A DNA stretch of 40,992 nucleotides from Thermoplasmatales archaeon (GCA_030672305.1 DAOVGR010000048.1:1-40992); one strand, 5' to 3'. Shown: positions 19,094 to 26,986, numbered from the stretch's first letter. Notes: generated by a model not told the origin, from the letters alone. Translations and numbers: made by a program.

Positions 19094-20275
19094 TTAAACA
19101 GTTTTATAAAAGTACATTTTTTTAGAACTATCATCAATAGAAGTTCGTTCCCCAGTTCTATACATGAAATTAGAAGCTGTTTTTGCCTGAAATTTAGTAC
19201 AAATTTCTGCTTGCTCAAATGTATTTATCTCATGCAAACAAAAGGCCAAAGCCCTGATTTTCCATCTGTAATAATATTGATCGATATCTAATGGTGAATA
19301 TTTTTTTAAAAACCAGTATAATAGTTCTACCCAAACATTGCTATTAATCCACTTTGTCTTTTCAAAAAAACTACAAAAATCATTTACTTCCCTAATTTCA
19401 TAGAACATATCATCATGAGGAATGAAAAGCTGTTTTAGTAGTTTAAATGACTCAAGACTTCTCTCAACTTCTTTTTTGATATCCATGTATGTTTCTTCAA
19501 AATAATATTTCTTATTAAATGGGGAAGAAATCATAATAATTGGTTTAATCTTCTTTCTTACGGGTAAACTATAAAAATAATGTATCAAACGTACAGCTTC
19601 TTGAAAACACTCAATAAACATTTTCTGTAAATTAGTCAAAGTTTTTTTACAATGCATTTTTTGACCTAAATAAATCTCACCAACTGAGTAACCATACATC
19701 AATGACTTAATAGTAATAAATGTGTCAATTCCCCATCCAGAAGGAGGCGCTATTCCCTTCTTAAAAAGCTCTATTAGAACCTGTTTTTTCAATGCAAGTT
19801 CTCCACCTAGAGGTTGATCAATTTCCCAGGCATTAGGTAAAAACATAGCAATCAAAGGTTTTGTTATATGTCTTGTTATTTGCCCATCGGCTGGATTTCT
19901 TGAGAAAGCAGTTTTTACAACATCAATATTTCTTCCAAGAGGCTCGAACAAGAATTCACACCATTTATTTATATTTGGATTGTAAATATCCCCATCTATA
20001 AATCCAATTTTATTGAAATCTTGTTTTATTGCGGCAAGGCCGCCATTTATCATTCCAACACCCTTGCCAGTTTGATTTGTTTTTGTATATTTTCTTTCAC
20101 TAATTACTTCTATTTTTTTTGTTTCATTTTTTTTGAGGCGCTTAAAGGTTTCCTCGTTTGAACCATCAGATATAATTACCTTTTTAATTATTCCAGAGTC
20201 TAATGCCTGTTCTGCTATGGAAATCGGATTGGTACCCTCATTTTTTGAGATAACCAGCAGACAATTACCTGGCAT
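19094..20275 (-). CDS. GT-A glycosyltransferase, glucosyl-3-phosphoglycerate synthase-like (GT81)
   Basis: A 393-residue enzyme with an N-terminal GT-A fold (LLVISKNEG, then IISDGSN), the metal-binding DxD as D94-G-D96 in FIDGDIYNP, and the family-like acceptor motifs QPLGGELALKK (about 154-164) and GWGIDTF. These resemble the GT81 retaining enzymes that move glucose from a sugar nucleotide to 3-phosphoglycerate. They make compatible solutes and, in some lineages, glycolipid precursors. A mannosyl transferase of the same class cannot be excluded. The C-terminal third (about 270-393) is family-variable. No partner phosphatase lies next to it. The stop codon abuts the NAC stop. Confidence 0.7.
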   Translation of the reverse strand: MPGNCLLVISKNEGTNPISIAEQALDSGIIKKVIISDGSNEETFKRLKKNETKKIEVISERKYTKTNQTGKGVGMINGGLAAIKQDFNKIGFIDGDIYNPNINKWCEFLFEPLGRNIDVVKTAFSRNPADGQITRHITKPLIAMFLPNAWEIDQPLGGELALKKQVLIELFKKGIAPPSGWGIDTFITIKSLMYGYSVGEIYLGQKMHCKKTLTNLQKMFIECFQEAVRLIHYFYSLPVRKKIKPIIMISSPFNKKYYFEETYMDIKKEVERSLESFKLLKQLFIPHDDMFYEIREVNDFCSFFEKTKWINSNVWVELLYWFLKKYSPLDIDQYYYRWKIRALAFCLHEINTFEQAEICTKFQAKTASNFMYRTGERTSIDDSSKKMYFYKTV

Positions 20276-20506
20276 TTCCTTTCACCTCACAAAATTAATA
20301 TACAAATTTTTTCAAAAATATTCTATCAAATATTGTTGAATTAACATATAGTAAAATACCTGCTTTCCCTATTGACATCTCATCCCATCTTTCAGAAAAT
20401 TAGTATGTAAATAATAGTATTAATAAATTTTGAGTATTAAATTAGTTAATATCTTGTATAGTGCTTCCAGATAAGACACTTTTTTAGTCTATAACACGAA
20501 AAACAC

Positions 20507-20809
20507 CTATTTTGTTACAAATGTTATAAAATCCATGTTTGCGGAACTCCGCAAACGTGTTAACAACTCACTTGGTTTAAGGAATTCCTTAAATCTCGGG
20601 AATTCCCGAAATGTGTCAACATGGGACATACTTGATACCTTTGCCTTTTTACAAAGTTTATCACTTGATTTACCCTTATCACTAATAGGTTGTGGTAAAT
20701 TTACCATACCCTTTCCAAACTTTTCTCCTGATTCTTTTTGTCTTTCTTCAGCATATTTTCTTTCTTTTAATCCAAAGAGTTTTTCAACAACATCAATACG
20801 TTGCGCCAA
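20507..20809 (-). pseudogene. Fragment of a ParB-like DNA-binding protein
   Basis: A frame of 100 residues resembles the HTH part of ParB/Spo0J-like plasmid and phage proteins: the stretch AEERQKESGEKFG followed by SDKGKSSDKLCKKAKVSS matches the usual K-G-x-x-R-D-x-(I/L)-A-K-x-x-G-V-S pattern. The N-terminal nuclease-like half is missing, since an in-frame stop lies two codons before the only possible start, a TTG. The C-terminal part reads through three palindromes (20537-20609) and does not look like the family. It is probably a remnant of an older mobile element, kept open by chance; a short functional gene is possible. Confidence 0.45.
20537..20609. repeat. Cluster of three palindromes
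   Basis: Arms GTTTGCGGA/TCCGCAAAC (20537-20556, two-base centre), then the perfect 18-bp TTTAAGGAATTCCTTAAA (20576-20593), then the perfect 14-bp TCGGGAATTCCCGA (20596-20609). All three share a GGAA-NN-CC or GGAATTCC core. Both intervals include a GTGTNAACA word. They overlap the ParB-like fragment and could be binding sites of a plasmid-type protein. Confidence 0.6.
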
Positions 20810-20985
20810 TTTGCATTATGCTATGTACGATTTAGTTGGGAAAATCAATTATCCCATTTTTCGTCTATTGTCGTAATAATTACGCAGAGGGGTATACATC
20901 TATGTATCCCCCTATGTTGTTTCGTTGTCAGAAACGTTTAAAATCAGCTACAATGTAACAATTTATTTAGGTTTTATACTTTATT

Positions 20986-21603
20986 CTATTTTTTCAGATT
21001 TTCCTTTTTTAACTTTCTATAAAATCTTTTAGATTCCTTTAAATTTTTCTTATTTTCTTTCTTTAAATAGTATCTAAATTTATGGAAAGACATCCACATA
21101 ACCTTTATTTGATTTTCAATTTCACTATCACTACTACCACATAATTTTGCTTCCTTTTCCTCTAATAAGTATAAAATATCAAAAATTATTAAATCATCGG
21201 GGGATAATGCACCAAAATAACCTTTTCTAAATAACCGACTTGTTTTAAAATATGATGATGTTAAATATCTATAATACTTACTTACATATCTTCTACTAGG
21301 TTTGAGTTCTTCTCTTTCATCTTCATATGCTTCTTTTATTAATATCTTGTTATCTTCTTCTTTAAGTTTTTTTTCAATTTCTTTGGTTTCACTTACTTCT
21401 AATATACGTCTTGCGAAAGTCCAAATATTAGATACATACTTCTCCATATCCTTATCAGCATATTTTTCTAATAAATTCAAATTTATCTGACGTTTGATAT
21501 TACTCTGTGAAATTGAAAAAGTAAAAATCGATAATGCTATTGAAAACAATGCAATACCAATTGTAATTAACGAAAACCAATTTGCTACAATCCAATCTAT
21601 CAT
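20986..21603 (-). CDS. Membrane-anchored protein of unknown function
   Basis: A 205-residue protein with one N-terminal transmembrane helix (about 9-30, WFSLITIGIALFSIALSIF). A long charged helical domain follows, rich in lysine and glutamate, with a probable coiled coil (about 55-95). There are no signal-peptidase sites, so it is likely a signal-anchored cytoplasmic protein. The shape resembles small single-helix proteins found in phage and plasmid modules, but no family is recognised. ATG at 21603 is chosen over the in-frame TTG at 21618 because GGGAGG ends six bases before it. It lies between a ParB-like remnant and the secreted-protein pair, in an accessory region. Confidence 0.7.
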   Translation of the reverse strand: MIDWIVANWFSLITIGIALFSIALSIFTFSISQSNIKRQINLNLLEKYADKDMEKYVSNIWTFARRILEVSETKEIEKKLKEEDNKILIKEAYEDEREELKPSRRYVSKYYRYLTSSYFKTSRLFRKGYFGALSPDDLIIFDILYLLEEKEAKLCGSSDSEIENQIKVMWMSFHKFRYYLKKENKKNLKESKRFYRKLKKENLKK

Positions 21604-21794
21604 TTTTTCCTCCCTCAAATCTCTGTTTCAAAATATTCTATTTGTTAATAGTTTTTGTTATAAATTAGGTAGTATTGTTATGTTATGAAGCATTTTAATT
21701 AGGGTTTTAATCTATATTTGCACAAGGTGTAAGATATTATACTAAAAGACTAAGGGAAATGGTATAATCTGTAACATTTTTGTTTAGAGGTTTT

Positions 21795-23426
21795 TTAAAT
21801 AAGCCGTGAATAAAAATAACCTATATTCAGTAGTCTTTCCAGCAATGGGAAACGTTCCAAAAACCATAGATACCAGGAATTTGTTGTTACTCTATCTCTT
21901 GGTATAACTACCTCAAACTCAGACCAATCGCCAATAAAACCATAATCATCCTTTGCCCTCACACTAACAACATAAGAACCCCTAAAAAGCCAGCTATGTG
22001 AACTATTAACAGAAACACCAGATGGTACAAACTCAGTCCAACCACTATTACTTCCATCACCCCAGTCAAAAAAATAACTAACATTATCACCATCAGGATC
22101 ACTAGCAACCGCTGTATACGTATACTCAGTCCGAGGATTTCCACTATGTGGACCATCTATATCAGGCATGTCAGGTGGAACATTATCTATAATTTTAATA
22201 GCATAAAGGTATCTGTCCCATGAACCAAAATAAATAGTACCATCTTCACCAATAGCAACAGAAGAATAGATAGAATCCCCTGTGTGATAAAACCATCTTA
22301 ACGTACCATCAGGATTCAACGCATAAAGATTACCACCAACATCGTTATTACCAAGCCAACCACCAACATATATTATACCGTACTTGTCAATAGCAGGAGA
22401 AGCGCTCATTGCTTCATCTTCAACCTCATATCTCCAGTTAATAGTTCCATTAGGGTTGATACTGAAGATGTATGCACCTGTTGGACCAGGTTTGTAAGCA
22501 GCAATATAGATAGTACCATTCTCAGCAAGTGCAGGTGAAGAAACAACATTACTGCCAAGTGTAAGTTTCCATTTCCTACTTCCATTATGATAAAGTGCAT
22601 AAAGAGCAGCCTCCTCTACACCACCGAAATAAATAGTACCATCATCACCAATCGTAGGATCCCCACCGATCCGACAGCCAGCATTATATTTCCATTTAAC
22701 AGTTCCATTTGGATAAAGAGCATATAAATTGTGGTCACTGGAGCCACAGTAAATAATACCATCATCATCAATAGCAGGTGACGTATCTACATAACTCCCT
22801 GTTTTAAATTTCCATTTAAGTGTTCCATTTGGATAAAGCGCGTATATATTCTTATTATAGCTTCCAAAATAAATAATACCATCATATCCAATCGTAGGTG
22901 AAGACCAAATTTGTCCAGAGCGATATTTCCACTTAAAAGTCCCATTTGAATTTAAAGCATACAGAAAATTTTGCTCACCAATAGATGTCCCGAAATAAAT
23001 TGTACCATTTTCATCAATCACTGCAGCAGACTCAACCCATCCGCCTATCTTTCCATATTTCCATTTTAGACTTCCATCTGGATTTATAGCGTAAAAATCA
23101 TACCATCCTCCCAAATAAATTGTTTCATTCTTATCAATTACTGGAGAAGAATCTACAGCGCCATCCATCCTGAACTTCCATTTCAAAATACCAAGATTAC
23201 CAGTGGCACCGAAAGGACTGCGGCCAGTATGCTTTGTATCATGCTGAAACATAGGCCAAGCAGAATCCATAGGACCACCATTACCAGCAGATGATTGTGA
23301 TTCTGTAACTTCTAGTCCATTAGAGTTAACATTTAATCCAAGACTCATCGGAGTCAATGTAGATATGATGAATAGAATAGTTATCCCTATTGCCAGATAT
23401 GTCCTCAGAGACTTAGTATCTTTGAT
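21795..23426 (-). CDS. Secreted PQQ-type beta-propeller protein with PKD domain and a C-terminal PR-x-R/FPLL motif
   Basis: A 543-residue exported protein if translation begins at the ATC at 23426. Residues 8-28 form a signal peptide core (LRTYLAIGITILFIISTLT). Then come about eight PQQ-like repeats (about 50-415) with the repeating pattern GTI-Y-FG-x(4)-LYAL-x-PNGT-x-KWK. A PKD domain follows (about 420-505, DPDGDNVSYFFDWGDG). The last 36 residues carry IPRDR and FPLLERLL. ATG, GTG and TTG codons near the signal sequence are absent except for a TTG at 23357 and ATG at 23348 inside the hydrophobic core. The full-length Shine-Dalgarno GGAGGTGAT (23438-23430) instead points to ATC at 23426 or CTG at 23408. 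The start overlaps NosD by about 22 bases, so the pair is translationally coupled. Confidence 0.75.
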   Translation of the reverse strand: MKDTKSLRTYLAIGITILFIISTLTPMSLGLNVNSNGLEVTESQSSAGNGGPMDSAWPMFQHDTKHTGRSPFGATGNLGILKWKFRMDGAVDSSPVIDKNETIYLGGWYDFYAINPDGSLKWKYGKIGGWVESAAVIDENGTIYFGTSIGEQNFLYALNSNGTFKWKYRSGQIWSSPTIGYDGIIYFGSYNKNIYALYPNGTLKWKFKTGSYVDTSPAIDDDGIIYCGSSDHNLYALYPNGTVKWKYNAGCRIGGDPTIGDDGTIYFGGVEEAALYALYHNGSRKWKLTLGSNVVSSPALAENGTIYIAAYKPGPTGAYIFSINPNGTINWRYEVEDEAMSASPAIDKYGIIYVGGWLGNNDVGGNLYALNPDGTLRWFYHTGDSIYSSVAIGEDGTIYFGSWDRYLYAIKIIDNVPPDMPDIDGPHSGNPRTEYTYTAVASDPDGDNVSYFFDWGDGSNSGWTEFVPSGVSVNSSHSWLFRGSYVVSVRAKDDYGFIGDWSEFEVVIPRDRVTTNSWYLWFLERFPLLERLLNIGYFYSRLI

Positions 23427-25081
23427 ATTATCACCTCCAACAATGGATATTTATCCATCACCCATTGATACCATAGATAAGATGATGCTCTGGTTCTTGG
23501 AGTATTTGTTGATACGTCTGATTTAGGCCATTGATTTACCAAAGGACAATTGTCTTTGTTATTTCCACCATCTATCTCATAGGGTATGTCCCACATCCAA
23601 GGTTTTAATGTTTTTGGCTTAGCATCTGGGTATCTTTCTTCATAATCTGACCAGTAGTTACCATATTTTCCATCATCCCAGATATTATCACATCCATCAT
23701 AGGAGTTATCTGTGTTGTTAATGAAGTTGTTATGATAAATGATGTTATTATCGCTGGAATAATAGAGGAATATGCCTTCACCATTGTTCGAGATGTTGTT
23801 GCCAGTGATGGTGTTGTTGCAGTTGGAATAACTGAGTCTTATGCCATGCCCGTTGCTCGAGATGTTGTTGCCTGTGATGGTGTTGTTGTTGCTGGATTCA
23901 TCAAGGTATATACTCCATCCGTTGTTTGAGATGTTGTTGCCAGTGATGGTGTTGCCACTGGAACAATAGAGGTGTATGCCATAATAATCATTGTTCGAGA
24001 TGTTGTTGCCACTGATGGTGTTGTTGCTGTTGCGATAACTGAATATTATGCCATGCCCGTTGCTCGAGATGTTGTTGCCGGTGATGTTGTTGCTATTGGA
24101 ATACCAACCGAAGGATATGCCACGTTTGTTGTTCGAGATGTTGTTGCCGGTGATGTTGTTGCTGTTGGACAACCTAATATAGATGCCCCTTTCGTTGTTT
24201 GAGAAGTCATTATTTCTTATCATGCTGTTATCGGTTTTCCAGAGTTCTATACCACAATCTGTATTGGATAAATTTAGATTCTCAGCTATGATATTATCGC
24301 AGTTTACAAGTATAACCTGTCCAACCTCATAATCTATGACTTTATCTGATTCATCTTCAAGATAAACCAAAGGTTTACCGTTTACCATATTATTTTCCAC
24401 ATTGTTATCATAAGAATCAAAAACAAAAAGACCATCGTTGAAAAAAGAGTTACCTAAGATATTGTTGTTGTTGGAAGAATAGAGTAATATGCCTTCACGT
24501 TTGTTCGAGATGGTGTTGTCTGTGATGGTGTTGCTGCTGGATTCATCAAGGTATATGCCATATTTGTTGTTTGAGATGGTGTTGTCTGTGATGGTGTTGC
24601 CACTGGAATAATAGAGGCGTATGCCATAATAATCATTGTTCGAGATGTTGTTGCCACTGATGGTGTTGAAGTTTGAAATTGATAAAATTCCAGTAGCTTC
24701 CCATTCATCTCCACTGTATCTTATTGTAAAACCACTAATATTTACCCAATCAGCAGAAATTTCGACAACATATTCTGATACCCAGTCACCTTCAATAACC
24801 GTTGAATCCTTATCCTCACCTATCATATTTATCGATTTATCCACAATTAAATTCTCATAATACGGCGAAGAAAAGGCATACACAAATACTGTATCACCAG
24901 GATTTGCATCATCTATAGCATCCTGAATAGTTGTATAATTCCCGGGTCCTGTACCACCTACATAAAGAGTATTACCAGTACTAATTGGTATAGATTGATT
25001 CTTTACATATTCTATTGCAACAGTCATAGGTGTAACTAAGAGCAGTAGTATTATTCCCAGTGCTATGATATTCTTATTCAG
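23405..25081 (-). CDS. Secreted NosD-like right-handed beta-helix protein with C-terminal PR-x-R/YPLL motif
   Basis: A 558-residue exported protein if CTG at 25081 is the start. Residues 2-20 form a signal peptide (NKNIIALGIILLLLVTP). The opening LYVGGTGPGNYTTIQDAIDDANPGDTV is typical of pectate-lyase-like NosD/PbH1 proteins. About 13 parallel-helix rungs follow (about 120-450) with the repeat unit NTI-x-GNNISNN-x(3)-GI, and the last 32 residues carry TPRTR and YPLLEVI. GGGAGG at 25089-25094 lies seven bases before the CTG, and a TATA box at 25118-25127 predicts a transcript start near 25098. That excludes the upstream TTG at 25153 as the start. Such helices often bind or cleave polysaccharides; no catalytic residues are evident here. 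Confidence 0.75.
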   Translation of the reverse strand: MNKNIIALGIILLLLVTPMTVAIEYVKNQSIPISTGNTLYVGGTGPGNYTTIQDAIDDANPGDTVFVYAFSSPYYENLIVDKSINMIGEDKDSTVIEGDWVSEYVVEISADWVNISGFTIRYSGDEWEATGILSISNFNTISGNNISNNDYYGIRLYYSSGNTITDNTISNNKYGIYLDESSSNTITDNTISNKREGILLYSSNNNNILGNSFFNDGLFVFDSYDNNVENNMVNGKPLVYLEDESDKVIDYEVGQVILVNCDNIIAENLNLSNTDCGIELWKTDNSMIRNNDFSNNERGIYIRLSNSNNITGNNISNNKRGISFGWYSNSNNITGNNISSNGHGIIFSYRNSNNTISGNNISNNDYYGIHLYCSSGNTITGNNISNNGWSIYLDESSNNNTITGNNISSNGHGIRLSYSNCNNTITGNNISNNGEGIFLYYSSDNNIIYHNNFINNTDNSYDGCDNIWDDGKYGNYWSDYEERYPDAKPKTLKPWMWDIPYEIDGGNNKDNCPLVNQWPKSDVSTNTPRTRASSYLWYQWVMDKYPLLEVIISKILSL

Positions 25082-25117
25082 AAGGTAACCTCCCTCAATA
25101 TTATCATCTTCTATTGG

Positions 25118-25127
25118 ATATTTAAAT
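25118..25127 (-). promoter_or_regulatory. TATA box of the NosD-like gene
   Basis: On the minus strand ATTTAAATAT lies about 25 bases upstream of a predicted start near 25098. It decides the start codon of the NosD-like gene. Confidence 0.5.
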
Positions 25128-25217
25128 GTTACAATTTCAATTAAACATATCAAAAACCCGTTTTGAAAGTTGAAATTCCATTAGATATATTATATATCCT
25201 ATAGTTACGGTATACCC

Positions 25218-25394
25218 CTATAGACTTTTTTTGAAGCCATATTTCTCAACATGGGGGTTTAATGGATAAATCCTTATTTCTTCGCCACAATGCCCACAGG
25301 TGATAGTATCCATCTCCGTTAACCATGTAGGAACTTGAATAAGAAACGTACGCTTACATCTATAACATCTGACACGGATTTCTTTTATTGCCAT
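25218..25394 (-). CDS. 58-residue zinc-ribbon protein
   Basis: Cysteines 10/13 and 33/36 (CYRC and CGHC) give a classic zinc ribbon with an intervening FLIQVPTW strand. The start at 25394 follows GGTGGAG and lies five bases after the stop of the preceding gene, so it is the last member of the miniprotein run. No named family. Stand-alone ribbons in mobile elements often bind DNA or other proteins; here the role is unknown. Confidence 0.65.
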   Translation of the reverse strand: MAIKEIRVRCYRCKRTFLIQVPTWLTEMDTITCGHCGEEIRIYPLNPHVEKYGFKKSL

Positions 25395-25399
25395 AGGTA

Positions 25400-25600
25400 T
25401 TACTCCACCTCTGGTTGTAATTGCCCATTATTAACAGGTTTAATATCCTTTAACATCTTTAGAGCAGTAATTACAAGATATTCCATATCCTCTTGTTTGT
25501 TAGAAGATATTAAAGTAACAGATGACCCATTAGAAAGGGTTAGATTAATCTGCCTTATATCATGTATATTGTTATCTTCATTTACTACTTCTTTTCCCAT
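25400..25600 (-). CDS. 66-residue protein of unknown function
   Basis: A small acidic protein with a central strand-rich segment (INLTLSNGSSVTLISS) and a helix (about 40-52, EYLVITALKMLKDI). The ATG at 25600 has AGAGGAAG upstream and overlaps the end of the 41-residue zinc-finger gene by 16 bases. It lacks cysteine pairs, unlike most neighbours. No family is recognised. Confidence 0.55.
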   Translation of the reverse strand: MGKEVVNEDNNIHDIRQINLTLSNGSSVTLISSNKQEDMEYLVITALKMLKDIKPVNNGQLQPEVE

Positions 25601-25710
25601 AATGACTTCCTCTTTTTACATTTATGAACATTACCATAATACAGACCGCAAAAAGGACAATAATTCCAACTGGGTGTAAGCAGCCTTTTAAGCTCTCGGT
25701 TAGAAATCAA
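25585..25710 (-). CDS. 41-residue zinc-finger protein, TTG start
   Basis: A short frame, 41 residues, with a CPFC pair (18/21) and H29/C31 completing a possible zinc site; the tail is lysine-rich. The TTG overlaps the TGA of the upstream gene as TTGA. GGTGAG lies nine bases before it, so translational coupling is plausible. The overlap at both ends and the retained metal ligands argue for a real gene, but it is too short for firm identification. Confidence 0.45.
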   Translation of the reverse strand: MISNRELKRLLTPSWNYCPFCGLYYGNVHKCKKRKSLWEKK

Positions 25711-25889
25711 TCCTTTTGCTCACCTTCCTTTTCCTTTGCTATCAACTGATTTAAAACCTTACGATGCAATCCAAAGAAAGAAAAATTTTCAGATATTTCC
25801 TCATAAGAAAAACCAGTGCTATCCTTAAGACGTGAAAACTTAGCAGTTATATTAGGGGTTTCCTTCGTAATCATATCTTGTTTATTCAA
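25707..25889 (-). CDS. 60-residue helical protein of unknown function
   Basis: A polar, helical protein whose middle (FSYEEISENFSFFGLHRKVLNQLI) could form a small helix-turn-helix. It ends in a charged tail. It starts one base after the stop of the next upstream gene. No cysteines. No family recognised. Confidence 0.5.
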   Translation of the reverse strand: MNKQDMITKETPNITAKFSRLKDSTGFSYEEISENFSFFGLHRKVLNQLIAKEKEGEQKD

Positions 25890-25890
25890 A

Positions 25891-26106
25891 TTATTCTAAA
25901 TCCTCCGTTTTCTCCTTAGCTGCTTCAAATAAATCATCAGCCATTTTAAGTCCAGATGCACTGATAAAACCATTATACTCTGAATGCCCACAATTCCAAC
26001 ATTTCCAGATACAACGATACCTTTTACTACCATCAGGTTCATCATCCGTCTTAAATGGAATGCATATTAAGTTCCTGTCGCATCTTTGACATTTCCTGAT
26101 TTTCAT
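25891..26106 (-). CDS. 71-residue zinc-ribbon protein
   Basis: An N-terminal CQRC (6/9) and a later CWNCGH give a four-cysteine zinc ribbon with a long loop between them. A short acidic helix closes the chain. The ATG at 26106 follows GGAGGAATT, a strong ribosome site. Part of the miniprotein run of the mobile element. Confidence 0.65.
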   Translation of the reverse strand: MKIRKCQRCDRNLICIPFKTDDEPDGSKRYRCIWKCWNCGHSEYNGFISASGLKMADDLFEAAKEKTEDLE

Positions 26107-26123
26107 TTTTATATCAATTCCTC

Positions 26124-26324
26124 CTATTTTCGAGTGTTAGAATCTTTAATTATGTCGATATAATCTTGGTTCACCTTTCTTTTGCGAAACCTGAGAATAT
26201 CCGAACTATGACAAGATATACACCTTGTAGCCTCTGAGCTATCATTAGCAGTGGTTAAAACCTTAGTGAAACGCAAATGACACTTCTTGCAGTAATACCA
26301 ATGTATCAAATCTTTTTTCACCAT
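26124..26324 (-). CDS. 66-residue zinc-ribbon protein
   Basis: YYCKKCHLRF (cysteines 12/15) and RCISCHSSD form a ribbon, followed by a basic RFRKRK segment that could contact nucleic acid. The start region overlaps the end of the 38-residue membrane peptide by seven bases. No named family. Confidence 0.62.
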   Translation of the reverse strand: MVKKDLIHWYYCKKCHLRFTKVLTTANDSSEATRCISCHSSDILRFRKRKVNQDYIDIIKDSNTRK

Positions 26325-26434
26325 CCTATAAGTTCAAAAAGTCTCTGGAAGAAAGGCATAACAAAGAAACTGAAGACAGTAATCACACAGGCAACAGCGA
26401 TAAGAACAAGTTTTATCAAAGACCGAATTCTCAT
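26318..26434 (-). CDS. 38-residue single-helix membrane peptide
   Basis: A short frame with a basic start (MRIRSLIKL) and one hydrophobic helix (about 8-29, LVLIAVACVITVFSFFVMPF). The ATG at 26434 follows GGAGGAATAAT, among the best ribosome sites in the region, which supports expression. It overlaps the next gene by seven bases. Function unknown; a small virus- or plasmid-encoded membrane peptide is possible. Confidence 0.5.
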   Translation of the reverse strand: MRIRSLIKLVLIAVACVITVFSFFVMPFFQRLFELIGW

Positions 26435-26435
26435 A

Positions 26436-26699
26436 TTATTCCTCCGCAAAACTTAATGTTGTATACTCAATTTCTTTGCCTGTAAAATCTTGATAGTCTC
26501 GTGTTTCCTTTTCGTCTATGCATTCATCAGCTTCCCCAAAATTACCTACCCCTGTGGACCACATAATTTTACAGGTCGGACAGCATATCCAACTTGAAAC
26601 CCCGATATGGACTCCATAGTTTTTATGTTCTGGATTTAAACAATGCCCATCATCATAGTCATATCTGTTCCAAATCACACCTTTCATTAATTCATTCAT
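26436..26699 (-). CDS. 87-residue zinc-binding protein
   Basis: Contains ICCPTCKIMW and further cysteine/histidine residues (C20 and H25 near the start, C59 later) that could bind one zinc ion. The rest is acidic. The ATG at 26699 overlaps the TGA of the 35-residue gene as ATGA and follows GGAGGTAG. No family recognised. Confidence 0.62.
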   Translation of the reverse strand: MNELMKGVIWNRYDYDDGHCLNPEHKNYGVHIGVSSWICCPTCKIMWSTGVGNFGEADECIDEKETRDYQDFTGKEIEYTTLSFAEE

Positions 26700-26803
26700 A
26701 TTTCTACCTCCCGCCCAAACTTACAGATATTACAAACAGGTTCATTACCCTCCCATTGATACTTACCATATTTTATAGTTTTCTTACATTTAGAACAAAT
26801 CAT
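26696..26803 (-). CDS. 35-residue zinc-finger peptide
   Basis: Cysteines 3/6 and 24/27 (CSKC and CNIC) enclose an 17-residue loop, a minimal zinc ribbon. The ATG at 26803 follows GGAGGTGAAA, a near-complete Shine-Dalgarno, and the stop overlaps the next start by four bases (ATGA). The signals make a real gene likely despite the size. Confidence 0.58.
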   Translation of the reverse strand: MICSKCKKTIKYGKYQWEGNEPVCNICKFGREVEI

Positions 26804-26809
26804 GTTTTT

Positions 26810-26986
26810 TCACCTCCTAAAAAAATTATACCAAAACAGACTATTAGTCGAATAAAGATTGATAGTTCCATCGTCTTCTTTTTCTTCGCAGATTACATAG
26901 CATCCTTTTGGCTTGAATTTGGGCTTTTTATTACGTGCATTACGTTTATTACGTGCATTACGAATGAAGGTGCTAGTCACATTCAT
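26810..26986 (-). CDS. 58-residue basic protein with an internal RNA(R/K) repeat
   Basis: The N-terminal half is very basic and repetitive (RNARNKRNARNKK, then PKFKPKG). The C-terminal half has a CYVIC pair and an aromatic tail (LFWYNFFRR). The frame opens inside the last codons of the helicase gene, at ATG 26986 or GTG 26980, with AGGTGAT close by. It ends in the ribosome site of the next gene. Its repeat arises from four 9-bp DNA units (26931-26966), so the peptide sequence may be a by-product of a DNA signal. Nucleic-acid binding is a plausible role. Confidence 0.45.
   Translation of the reverse strand: MNVTSTFIRNARNKRNARNKKPKFKPKGCYVICEEKEDDGTINLYSTNSLFWYNFFRR

Noticed and set aside
20535-20876. 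113-residue plus-strand frame over the palindromes
   Set aside because: It lacks a ribosome site and family features; the minus-strand frame carries the ParB-like similarity.
20886-20914. Imperfect inverted repeat around GGGGTATACAT
   Set aside because: The arms are offset by one base and it lacks a T-run; the evidence is too weak for a terminator call.
23730-24670. Regular repeats resembling a CRISPR or tandem array
   Set aside because: The period is not constant and the repeats encode the NosD beta-helix rungs (NNISNN...GI) in one open frame; there are no distinct spacers.
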